A stretch of 53,221 nt of DNA from Chloroflexota bacterium. Its GTDB lineage: Bacteria; Chloroflexota; Dehalococcoidia; Lucifugimonadales; Lucifugimonadaceae. A program made the position numbers and the translations under genes. This document shows, piece after piece, positions 1 through 6,821 of the stretch (the first letter of the stretch is position 1; the number at the start of each line of letters is the position of its first letter). The stretch spans positions 1-53,221 of the forward strand of contig PBLC01000013.1 of the NCBI GenBank assembly GCA_002721675.1, given 5' to 3'. The notes below the pieces were generated by a model. The model made no database searches, was not told the DNA's origin, and saw only the letters and a program-made list of their open reading frames with translations.

Positions 1-778
1 AATCTAAAGCAACAATTACTCTATCTTCTGTGTCATCTTCTATCCCTGTAACAAACAATGGTCCAGCATAACAATTAGATTCTTGGGTTCCGAAGACTAA
101 AATACCTTTATATTTTTTATCATCAGTTTGTTTTCTAGCCATTGACATCATATATTTTTCAGCAGATTCTTTGTCGGCATATTCAGCTTTTCCATTACCG
201 TATATTCCTGAATTCCATTCTTCCATTGTGGTAAATTTTTCTTCTGTGCTATGAGCACCACTTGTATTGACAGGAAAGTAAGGGCTTATATATGAAGTAT
301 ATCCACCCTTATTCCACGTCGTTGTTTTCAGGTCTTCTCTATCTTCTTGCGTGGTGCCATCTCTAATATCACAAGCGTGCTTTCTGTCTTGATCTGGAAT
401 GTAATGGCCTCTCACTCTTAACCCATAATTATCCATATATAGTCTCGCCCATTGGTTATCCCTATTATAAGAATCCCAACTCATTTCTAACCCACCTAAA
501 TTAAATTTTCCTGCGGCTATAGTTAAATGACCATGGTCTCCGGAAAACATGTTTTGTATTGGTTTTTGACTGTTCCCTGATTCTATTTCATGGACGGTAT
601 TAACTTGAAATGCATTTTTAGGGCTTTGCCATGATTTATTATAGGGATTCCATATCTGGTCTATGCTGGGCGCTATAAATAAAGATTGAGGAGGAGGGAA
701 CCGATTGTATTCGTCAGCACTTATTATAGAAGGCGAAAAAATAACTAAAGTGAGTATAAAAAATAATATTTTTCGCAT
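1..778 (-). CDS. Secreted protein of unknown function, 3' end cut by the window
   Basis: An open frame runs from an ATG at 778 to the window edge with no stop, so at least 259 residues are present and the C-terminus is missing. The N-terminus is a typical Sec signal peptide: MRK, then a hydrophobic run, then a likely cleavage after IISA before DEYN. AAGGA lies about 4 nt before the ATG. The gene starts 18 nt downstream of the lipoprotein gene ending at 797, so the two are probably co-transcribed. The mature part is rich in Trp, Tyr, Asp and Asn (e.g. MSWDSYNRDNQWARLYMDNYG) and has few Cys. I recognise no family. Confidence 0.7.
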   Translation of the reverse strand, partial: MRKILFFILTLVIFSPSIISADEYNRFPPPQSLFIAPSIDQIWNPYNKSWQSPKNAFQVNTVHEIESGNSQKPIQNMFSGDHGHLTIAAGKFNLGGLEMSWDSYNRDNQWARLYMDNYGLRVRGHYIPDQDRKHACDIRDGTTQEDREDLKTTTWNKGGYTSYISPYFPVNTSGAHSTEEKFTTMEEWNSGIYGNGKAEYADKESAEKYMMSMARKQTDDKKYKGILVFGTQESNCYAGPLFVTGIEDDTEDRVIVALD

Positions 779-796
779 ATATCCTTAACTTATTAA

Positions 797-1342
797 CTAC
801 TTCCTATAACTCTCATTTAGCAAAATTAGAAGCTCTTTCAGTCTTTGAGCAGCTAAATCATTGTCTTCAGATCTTAGAGGCTCAAACATTACTAATGCGT
901 TCCCGTCTATTTGAAATACTGTATACAAAGGTTCTCTTCTTGGACATTCACCTCTGAAAACTGCGGCTCCTGAAAAACCTCTACAACCTGTTTTTTCAAC
1001 CTTAGGACCATAGAATGAGCCTGAATCTCCGCTATCAGAATCAGTTTCAGCATGTTCAATAATCTCTGTCTGCCCCTCTCCTGCTATTTGCCCAAAATTA
1101 TTAGCTGCTTCAGGGGTGTCATATAGGATAATTGCTACTTCCCTGCCCTTGATATAACCCCATCTAGCAAAATTGGACTCGGGGAAATTTGTTTCAAATC
1201 CTCCCTTATTTTTCCATCCAATTGAACTTAAGTCACCTTCTACATAAATATTTTCAAATTTCTGATCATTTCCACAAGAAAAAATGAGGGTACCCAGAAG
1301 CAAAATCAGATAAATATGTAAACTTTTCATTTGATTAAACAT
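797..1342 (-). CDS. Small lipoprotein, paralogue of the 17115-17729 protein
   Basis: This 181-residue protein has a lipoprotein signal peptide with lipobox LIFSC (Cys23), so it is probably lipidated and membrane-anchored. It shares a clear motif set with the protein at 17115-17729: FP-S-A-[RK]WG, KGR-VA, TE-IE, GPKVE-T-CRG, RREP-YT and EPL-ED. Function is unknown. The ATG at 1342 has TATGAT 8 nt upstream and no Shine-Dalgarno, which supports a leaderless start there. An internal ATG at 1330 is the alternative. It lies head-to-head with the binding-protein gene at 1373 and leads into the truncated secreted protein. Confidence 0.8.
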   Translation of the reverse strand: MFNQMKSLHIYLILLLGTLIFSCGNDQKFENIYVEGDLSSIGWKNKGGFETNFPESNFARWGYIKGREVAIILYDTPEAANNFGQIAGEGQTEIIEHAETDSDSGDSGSFYGPKVEKTGCRGFSGAAVFRGECPRREPLYTVFQIDGNALVMFEPLRSEDNDLAAQRLKELLILLNESYRK

Positions 1343-1348
1343 AAGTTA

Positions 1349-1357
1349 GTATCATAC
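1349..1357. promoter_or_regulatory. Palindromic -10 shared by two divergent genes
   Basis: GTATCATAC is a 9-bp palindrome around a central base. Read on + it gives TATCAT (1350-1355) for the gene at 1373. Read on - it gives TATGAT (1351-1356), 8 nt before the ATG at 1342. Shared symmetrical -10 boxes are a known cause of divergent transcription. Use as a promoter here is inferred; no convincing -35 was seen on either side. Confidence 0.45.
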
Positions 1358-1372
1358 TCGCATTTTTATATT

Positions 1373-2353
1373 ATGAATAACTATGAAGAAAACCCAATAA
1401 AAGTAATTGCATCTCGGCATTCTGCTTTCTATACCCCTTTATTGTTAACAGTAGATTTAGGTTCATCAGATGCAAATTTTATGAAAACGTTGTCAGAAGG
1501 CTTCAATTGTGACTATTCAGTTGCCGAAAACAACCAAAATGTATATGAAATGATTATGAATAATGAGATAGATATTGCCCAATCATCAGTAGGTGGTAGT
1601 TGGAATAATGAATATTCTAGTGAAATTATTCATTTTGCAGAGATAAACAAAACTGATGGCTTTTATATAGTAAGAAAAGACAGCATTACTGATAAGGAAT
1701 TTGAATGGAGTGATCTTATTGGTTCTAAAGTTTTAGTTGATCATTCAAAGCAGCCTAATTATATGTTTAAATATGCTTGCCATAAAAAGAATATTGAATA
1801 TTCAAAAATAGATGTTATAGATGGCGGAAGCCCAGAAGAAATGGTGAATGAATTTAGAAATGGCAATGCAGACTACGTCCATCTTCAAGCACCCCAATCA
1901 ACAGACCTTACATATAATGTCTACGATGAAGATAAAGAAAGTAAAACATATGGAGAAATAACAAGGCATAAAGTAGGAGATGTTGTTGCTTCTATAGGGA
2001 AAGCAGTAGGCCCACTCTCTTTTAGTTCTCTAATATGCAAAAAATCGTATACTGATACCCCAGAATTCCATAAGTTTATTGAAATATTTCATACGACTAA
2101 ATTATTTGCTCAAACTGAAAGTTCTTTAAAAATTGCTGAAATTACTAACGAGTTTTTCCCAGATACTGAACTAGAATATCTTGATAAAACAATTAAAAAT
2201 TATCAGGACTTGAACTGCTGGAATGGAGACCTAACTATCTCTGAAGACCATTACGATAAATCGCTTGAAGTATTTAAGTTTAATGGGCTAGAAGGGATAT
2301 TTCCTTACTCTGAGGTTGTCTTAAAAAGCAACTTGGACAACAATCAAAATTAA
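1373..2353 (+). CDS. NMT1/SsuA-like substrate-binding-fold protein without signal peptide
   Basis: A 326-residue protein whose pattern resembles periplasmic-binding-fold proteins of the NMT1/THI5/SsuA type. It opens with PIKVIASRHSAFYTPLLLTV, has an internal EIDIAQSSVGGSW segment where an aromatic or amine ligand is usually held, then WSDLIGSKVLVD and a helical C-terminal part. No signal peptide or lipobox is present, so it should be cytosolic unless the start is wrong, and no ABC permease or ATPase adjoins it. The frame opens at a TTG (1331), but the ATG at 1373 is preferred. It could be a Thi5-like enzyme, a sensor or an orphan binding protein. Fold is moderately sure, role unknown. Confidence 0.6.
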   Translation: MNNYEENPIKVIASRHSAFYTPLLLTVDLGSSDANFMKTLSEGFNCDYSVAENNQNVYEMIMNNEIDIAQSSVGGSWNNEYSSEIIHFAEINKTDGFYIVRKDSITDKEFEWSDLIGSKVLVDHSKQPNYMFKYACHKKNIEYSKIDVIDGGSPEEMVNEFRNGNADYVHLQAPQSTDLTYNVYDEDKESKTYGEITRHKVGDVVASIGKAVGPLSFSSLICKKSYTDTPEFHKFIEIFHTTKLFAQTESSLKIAEITNEFFPDTELEYLDKTIKNYQDLNCWNGDLTISEDHYDKSLEVFKFNGLEGIFPYSEVVLKSNLDNNQN

Positions 2354-2362
2354 TTTATGAAA

Positions 2363-2941
2363 TCAAAAATTAACTGGCTTAATCACTATGCCGTATTTTG
2401 GATATTTGTTTGACCATTCTTGCCTTTCCCTGTCCCATATCATAAAAAAGAAGTCAAAATCATAATAATTAGAATGCCTTTCAAAGTCATAATCAATGGC
2501 AAGCGTAAAAGTGGCGGTTTGTTTTAATAATATTCTCTTGTTTGCAAAGAATATTTTAGAATCTACTTCTCCAATTATTTCTTTCATTTGATCAACAGAA
2601 CGATTACCTTCAGCAGTATTAGTGCTGCTAATAACCTCAAACATTTGTTCTGGATTATCTATATAGACCTTTGTCCCAAATCGTATATCAGATTCAAGTA
2701 CACTATCTATATCAATAATCTGGCCTTCAACACCTGAAAACCTGTATTTATGAATTTCTTTATTTTGTGAAAAATTATTCAACTCATTTATTCCAATTTC
2801 AATTGCTCCTTTATACTCAATGATTGGTGTATTTCTTGGAGAAAACCCTGCATAAACCCATAATAAGATAGCGCCTGCAATAGCTAGTCCCAATGTAGAA
2901 AATAGAAATATCCAAACAAAGAAAAATCCAGGCGCATTCAT
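2363..2941 (-). CDS. Single-pass membrane protein of unknown function
   Basis: About 192 residues with one N-terminal transmembrane helix (FFFVWIFLFSTLGLAIAGAIL) and an extracytoplasmic domain of mostly beta-strand character ending in IWDRERQEW and YGIVIKPVNF. I recognise no family. The frame extends upstream to 2995, which would overlap the SDR gene by 26 nt. I chose the ATG at 2941 because AAAGAAG lies just before it and it leaves a 28-nt gap after the SDR stop. It is probably transcribed with that SDR. Confidence 0.65.
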   Translation of the reverse strand: MNAPGFFFVWIFLFSTLGLAIAGAILLWVYAGFSPRNTPIIEYKGAIEIGINELNNFSQNKEIHKYRFSGVEGQIIDIDSVLESDIRFGTKVYIDNPEQMFEVISSTNTAEGNRSVDQMKEIIGEVDSKIFFANKRILLKQTATFTLAIDYDFERHSNYYDFDFFFMIWDRERQEWSNKYPKYGIVIKPVNF

Positions 2942-2969
2942 AACTTCTTTAAATGTAGTAAACCTTTTT

Positions 2970-3728
2970 TTACTGAGCAAGATAACCACCATCAATTACT
3001 AATTCAGAACCTGTAACCCATGAACTTTCTTCAGACGCTAAATAAAGTATCCCATAAGCAACATCAATTGGGTTTCCAATTCTTCCTAATGGAGTAGATT
3101 CATTTCGCTTTTCCCTGACGCCAGGCTTGCTGTGTAATTTTTTGGTCATATTTGTCTCTAAAAATCCTGGGTGCACAGAATTTACTCTTACATTATTTGA
3201 TGCATACTGAATTGCTGCTGCTTTTGTAAGGGTAGTTATAGAGCCTTTCGCTGCATGATAAACAGCTCCCATTTCGCTACCAACTTTACCAAATATTGAT
3301 GATACATTTATAACCGAGCCTTGCTTATTTTTTATCATCTCTGGAATAATATTTTTCATTCCTAAAAAAACTCCAGTTGAATTTACACTCATTGCTAAAT
3401 TCCATATTTCTTCAGATGTATTAACTAAATCCCATCTTGTTTCAGGATTAGATAATGCAGCATTATTTACAAGAATACTTACATCTCTTTTATCTGCTTT
3501 AAGGACAGCCAAAATTTCTTCCCACCCTAACGAATCTGATACATCAAGTATAATTTCTTTAAATTTACCTTCATAGCCACTACTTAAAAGATCTCTTGTA
3601 TCAATAGGGTTAATATCGCACATATATACAAAGGATCCTTCTGATAAAAAAAGTTTGCTAGTCTCATACCCTAAACCTGATCCTGCACCTGTAATTAAAG
3701 AAATTTTATTTTCGAGTCTATTATTCAT
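2970..3728 (-). CDS. SDR-family NAD(P)-dependent oxidoreductase
   Basis: A 252-residue classical short-chain dehydrogenase. The Rossmann glycine motif TGAGSGLG is near residue 14, MCDIN follows beta-strand 2 (favouring NAD), NNAALS is near residue 87, the catalytic Ser is in NVSSIFG, and the Tyr-Lys pair is in YHAAK near residue 157. The C-terminus has the usual WVTGSELVIDGG. The substrate cannot be told; such enzymes interconvert alcohols and ketones. TATAAT (3738-3743) lies 9 nt before the ATG with no Shine-Dalgarno, so the mRNA may be leaderless. Confidence 0.92.
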   Translation of the reverse strand: MNNRLENKISLITGAGSGLGYETSKLFLSEGSFVYMCDINPIDTRDLLSSGYEGKFKEIILDVSDSLGWEEILAVLKADKRDVSILVNNAALSNPETRWDLVNTSEEIWNLAMSVNSTGVFLGMKNIIPEMIKNKQGSVINVSSIFGKVGSEMGAVYHAAKGSITTLTKAAAIQYASNNVRVNSVHPGFLETNMTKKLHSKPGVREKRNESTPLGRIGNPIDVAYGILYLASEESSWVTGSELVIDGGYLAQ

Positions 3729-3737
3729 ACTAAGAAA

Positions 3738-3743
3738 ATTATA
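3738..3743 (-). promoter_or_regulatory. -10 box of the SDR gene, leaderless type
   Basis: On the minus strand this reads TATAAT, with 9 nt to the ATG at 3728. That puts the expected transcription start within about 2 nt of the start codon. The terminator of the upstream small gene (3760-3795) lies immediately beyond it, so the two transcription units are separate. No good -35 is visible. Confidence 0.5.
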
Positions 3744-3759
3744 TTAAAATATTATACAC

Positions 3760-3795
3760 AAAAAAAAGGGCGCAATGGTTAAAAACAAAGCGCCC
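3760..3795 (-). terminator. Rho-independent terminator after the 48-residue gene
   Basis: On the minus strand GGGCGC (3795-3790) can pair with GCGCCC (3773-3768) across a 16-nt loop, and eight T follow (3767-3760). It lies 20 nt after the stop of the small gene at 3816-3962. It is the clearest intrinsic terminator in the window. Confidence 0.8.
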
Positions 3796-3815
3796 AATAA
3801 TATTTCTTATATTAA

Positions 3816-3962
3816 CTAATTAAAATAATATAAATATTTCATGCAACTCAATTCATTTTTTAAGTATTGTGACTTTGAATAGTAATCATCTTCAATGTGC
3901 ATCAATTTATCATTTAAATTAAATTTAGAGTCTCCATCTAGCCAATTAAACAGCCTTAGCAT
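3816..3962 (-). CDS. 48-residue protein of unknown function
   Basis: A short frame (MLRLFNWLDG...YLYYFN) fills part of an otherwise empty 328-base gap. AAGGAG sits 7 nt before its ATG, one of the best ribosome-binding sites in the window, and a rho-independent terminator follows 20 nt after the stop. The protein is soluble, with N-terminal basic-hydrophobic LRLFNWL, an acidic DD in the middle and a Tyr-rich C-terminus. It has one Cys and no signal or membrane segment. No family is recognised. Signals on both sides make a real gene likely. Confidence 0.65.
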   Translation of the reverse strand: MLRLFNWLDGDSKFNLNDKLMHIEDDYYSKSQYLKNELSCMKYLYYFN

Positions 3963-4056
3963 TAACAATCTCCTTAGTTATTTATTTTCAAAACTATATT
4001 AATAAAAATAATTACTAAATTCGTAACATAATAGTGAATAATTTATTACAGAACTG

Positions 4057-4983
4057 TTAATTAGTAGTTAAATCGTTATTTCTAATGTCTTCTAATTTAG
4101 GAAATGATTGAGAGGCACCTTGATTAATTGTGCTTAATGCAGATGCAAAAATAGAAAAATTTAACGCATCATTAAAAGATGATTTTTCATAAATCTTCAC
4201 TGCTAATGCCCCATTAAAACAGTCACCACTACCTACTGGATCAACAGAATTTACATTATACGAAGGTAGCCTTCCAACTTTTTCTCCTGCAAAAACAATC
4301 CCATCTTTTCCGAGAGTAATAATTACATTCTTAGGTCCCATATTCCTAATTTCTTTAGCTGCTTCCAACTCTTTCCCATTAATTTTTTTACCTAAAATAT
4401 ATTCAGCTTCATGTTTATTAGGTGTTAAAAAATCTACGAGTTTCAAATAATCTGTAAAATTCCTAAACTCCTCCTTTGGTGGTCCTGGGTCAAGAATAGT
4501 TATAATTTTTTTGTTCTTAGCAACTTTTAATATCTTGTAATTTGTTTCAATTGGAATTTCTTGTTGAAGCATAACTATAGAAACTTTTTCAGATATATTG
4601 GAAAAAACTTCTACTTCTGAGTCACCATTTTTTGAGTTTGCTCCAGGATAGACACTAATTTGATTATTATTATCTGAGTCTATATAAATAATCGCATTGC
4701 CTGTCATATCTTCATTAGTTGTATTTAAGTCAGAAATATCAAGTTTTTCATTTAATAAGTCATTTTTGATTTTTTCACCAAATGCATCCTCCCCTACCGA
4801 ACCAATAAACTTTACAATCTTTTTATTGCTTAGTCTTGACGCAGCAATAGATTGGTTCAAACCTTTGCCTCCAAGAGAGATATATGAGTTATCGCTAGGT
4901 AAAGTTTCTCCAGGGCTGGGAAATCTGTTACCTCTGTGTGTTATATCAATATTTGCAGACCCGACAATTACTATATGACTCAT
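4057..4983 (-). CDS. PfkB-family sugar kinase, ribokinase-like
   Basis: A 308-residue kinase of the ribokinase fold. The N-terminal substrate motif GGKGLNQSIAA (near residue 38) matches ribokinase (GGKGANQA). The C-terminal signature DPVGSGDCFNGA holds the catalytic Asp and the anion hole, though the usual TGAGD reads VGSGD. NPNK-like text appears as LTPNKHEAEYI. Expected reaction is ATP-dependent phosphorylation of ribose or a related sugar or nucleoside. No ribose transporter or repressor is next to it, so the substrate is open. Confidence 0.88.
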   Translation of the reverse strand: MSHIVIVGSANIDITHRGNRFPSPGETLPSDNSYISLGGKGLNQSIAASRLSNKKIVKFIGSVGEDAFGEKIKNDLLNEKLDISDLNTTNEDMTGNAIIYIDSDNNNQISVYPGANSKNGDSEVEVFSNISEKVSIVMLQQEIPIETNYKILKVAKNKKIITILDPGPPKEEFRNFTDYLKLVDFLTPNKHEAEYILGKKINGKELEAAKEIRNMGPKNVIITLGKDGIVFAGEKVGRLPSYNVNSVDPVGSGDCFNGALAVKIYEKSSFNDALNFSIFASALSTINQGASQSFPKLEDIRNNDLTTN

Positions 4984-5009
4984 TTTTCTTGTTAGAATTT
5001 AAAATATCT

Positions 5010-5018
5010 GTATTATAC
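5010..5018. promoter_or_regulatory. Palindromic -10 shared by two divergent genes
   Basis: GTATTATAC lies between the kinase gene (start 4983, minus) and the small membrane gene (start 5026, plus). On + TATTAT ends 9 nt before the ATG, giving an almost leaderless mRNA. On - it reads TATAAT, giving a leader of about 22 nt. The arrangement matches 1349-1357. Confidence 0.5.
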
Positions 5019-5025
5019 ATTTTTA

Positions 5026-5355
5026 ATGAGTACTCAAGAAAAAAAACTTATTGACTACATATTGTTATACTCGGTGATTATTTCTCACCATGTGTACATA
5101 TTATTGTTCATTGCCTCACTGCCAGTAATGATTGTGAAGGCGCCATGGTACATAAGCGTCCCATTAATCAGTTGGTTTTTAAATGCTTCAATAGGTCAAG
5201 GATGGATTTGTCCTTGGACAACCATTGAAAATAAACTGAGAAAAAAAGTAGGGTATCCACAAATAGATGCATTCGTTAAGCATTACTATATAAAGCCTTA
5301 TATTAGATATAAAATTAGATCTAAAATTAGATCTGCAAAAAAAGATAGTATTTAA
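5026..5355 (+). CDS. Small membrane protein, DUF2784-like
   Basis: A 109-residue protein with two hydrophobic segments (IDYILLYSVIISHHVYILLFIASLPVMIV and WYISVPLISWFLNASIG), then a CPWTTIENKLRKK motif and a basic C-terminal tail. The CPxTxxEN signature and size resemble DUF2784 proteins, whose function is unknown; I hold this loosely. The tail KIRSKIRS is encoded by a perfect 12-bp tandem repeat (5311-5334). Confidence 0.6.
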   Translation: MSTQEKKLIDYILLYSVIISHHVYILLFIASLPVMIVKAPWYISVPLISWFLNASIGQGWICPWTTIENKLRKKVGYPQIDAFVKHYYIKPYIRYKIRSKIRSAKKDSI

Positions 5356-5366
5356 TATAGATTAAC

Positions 5367-6215
5367 TCAGGAATTAATTAACTGATTTAAAAGTTTTGTA
5401 TACTCTTCTGGTTTTTCAAATCTAATATTGTGGCCAGTATCGAATCTATAAATATCGCATTTATCTATATTATTTGAAACTTTATCAGCTATAACATCCA
5501 ACATAATGCCCCCTTTTTGATTATTTCCTCCCACTAAATAAGTTTTAGCTGAAATATTTTTTGAAATTTCTGGAGCATCATGCCAAACCCAATCATTATT
5601 TTCTCCAGCATTCTGCCAAATTTTTATATCATGATGAAAAGCTAAAGATGCACGAATCGCTCCCCAGAATGGATTCGTTTTAAATATTTCTGGATCAAAA
5701 TTTTGGTAAGAAAATATTGCATCTAGGACCGTCCTCCAATTAGGTTTATATTCAGAGAAAAATTTACTACCTTTTTCGTACTTAATGAGTTGGTCATTAA
5801 TAAGTTTGTCAGATACTTCTCCACTTGCCACCTTTCCTCTTTCTTCAGAAAACCAAGGTGGGTCTTCTAAAAGTTGGTGGGTAATTTTAGATCCAAGCTT
5901 GGATGATACCTGAAGACTTATAGATGCTCCTAATGAATGCCCAACAATTATTAATTGACCATTTATAGATTCCACAAATTCAAGTATAGGGGCGTAATAA
6001 GTATTAATATTATAGTTTTTTAGGTGACCACTCTTATTATGCCCTGGCAGATCTACAGCATAAATTTTATAAGAACCAAATTGATCAATTAAATTTTTCC
6101 ATACTTCCCAGCCTCCTTGCCATCCATGAATAAAAAGTAGAGTTTTTTTACTCTCAACGCCGTTATGAAAGTAATTTATATCTACATCCGAGGCTTTAAA
6201 AATATTTTCTGGCAT
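5367..6215 (-). CDS. Alpha/beta-fold hydrolase
   Basis: About 282 residues of alpha/beta hydrolase fold. The oxyanion-region motif is LLFIHGWQGGWEVW near residue 27, the nucleophile elbow is GHSLGA, and the catalytic His is in TGHNIRFEKPEEY near the C-terminus. It acts on an ester, lactone or C-C bond; no substrate can be assigned. The frame extends upstream to 6260, but the ATG at 6215 has AGGAG 3-4 nt before it and begins a normal family N-terminus. Confidence 0.85.
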   Translation of the reverse strand: MPENIFKASDVDINYFHNGVESKKTLLFIHGWQGGWEVWKNLIDQFGSYKIYAVDLPGHNKSGHLKNYNINTYYAPILEFVESINGQLIIVGHSLGASISLQVSSKLGSKITHQLLEDPPWFSEERGKVASGEVSDKLINDQLIKYEKGSKFFSEYKPNWRTVLDAIFSYQNFDPEIFKTNPFWGAIRASLAFHHDIKIWQNAGENNDWVWHDAPEISKNISAKTYLVGGNNQKGGIMLDVIADKVSNNIDKCDIYRFDTGHNIRFEKPEEYTKLLNQLINS

Positions 6216-6273
6216 TATCTCCTTTTTTATAAAAATACTGTAACATTCATTTATTACCAAATTATTAATAATT

Positions 6274-6591
6274 ATGAAGCCAGTTATAAAAAATATTGAT
6301 AATTTCAGTAACCCTATTTTAGGATCTGAAGATGGAGTTCCAACTGTAGTATCTCTATATCATGATCATGAGCCTGGAGAATCTAGCAAACATCATTCCC
6401 ATGATTGGGAGCATCAGGTTTTTATAACAAGAGGGCAAGGTATAATTTGGGTTGATGATATAGAATACCCAATCAAGAAAGGAGATTTTGTGCTAGTCCC
6501 ACCAAATTGCACTCATCATTTTAAAAACACTGGTACTACAACACTAAGCAGAGTAACTTTTAATCCTAAAGCAAGTGAAAAATACCTATGA
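6274..6591 (+). CDS. Cupin-domain protein
   Basis: A 105-residue single-domain cupin. Cupin motif 1 is HHSHDWEHQVFITRGQG with metal-binding His and Glu; motif 2 is PPNCTHHFKNTG with the last His ligand. Such small cupins bind a divalent metal and act as isomerases, dioxygenases or small-molecule sensors. The next gene overlaps its stop by 4 nt (ATGA), forming an operon with a small membrane protein and an MFS carrier, so it may process or sense the imported substrate. Confidence 0.88.
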   Translation: MKPVIKNIDNFSNPILGSEDGVPTVVSLYHDHEPGESSKHHSHDWEHQVFITRGQGIIWVDDIEYPIKKGDFVLVPPNCTHHFKNTGTTTLSRVTFNPKASEKYL

Positions 6592-6821
6592 GTGAACTAA
6601 TTATTAATCTAATTATTGCATTTATAATTATATGGACAACAATAGAGTTTTGTCTTAGCTTTGCTAACAAGTTATCTGTATCCGCACCTAGTATATCTCA
6701 TAAAGATTTTATGAATAAATTAAGAATATTTTCATTTTCTCTTTTCTTAATAACTTTAGTAACTGTTCAAATTAATTTAGATATTTTTGTCACAAAAATT
6801 AAATTTATATGTAATTTATAA
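6588..6821 (+). CDS. Small two-helix membrane protein between cupin and MFS genes
   Basis: 77 residues with a first transmembrane helix (LIINLIIAFIIIWTTIEFCL), a short polar loop and a second helix (LRIFSFSLFLITLVTVQI). It begins in the ATGA overlap with the cupin gene and its stop abuts the MFS start at 6822. No family is recognised. The position suggests an accessory subunit of the carrier, which is inference only. Confidence 0.7.
   Translation: MSELIINLIIAFIIIWTTIEFCLSFANKLSVSAPSISHKDFMNKLRIFSFSLFLITLVTVQINLDIFVTKIKFICNL

Noticed and set aside
5311-5334. 12-bp perfect tandem repeat AAAATTAGATCT
   Set aside because: It lies in frame at the end of a coding sequence and gives KIRSKIRS. Slippage in AT-rich DNA explains it without a regulatory role.
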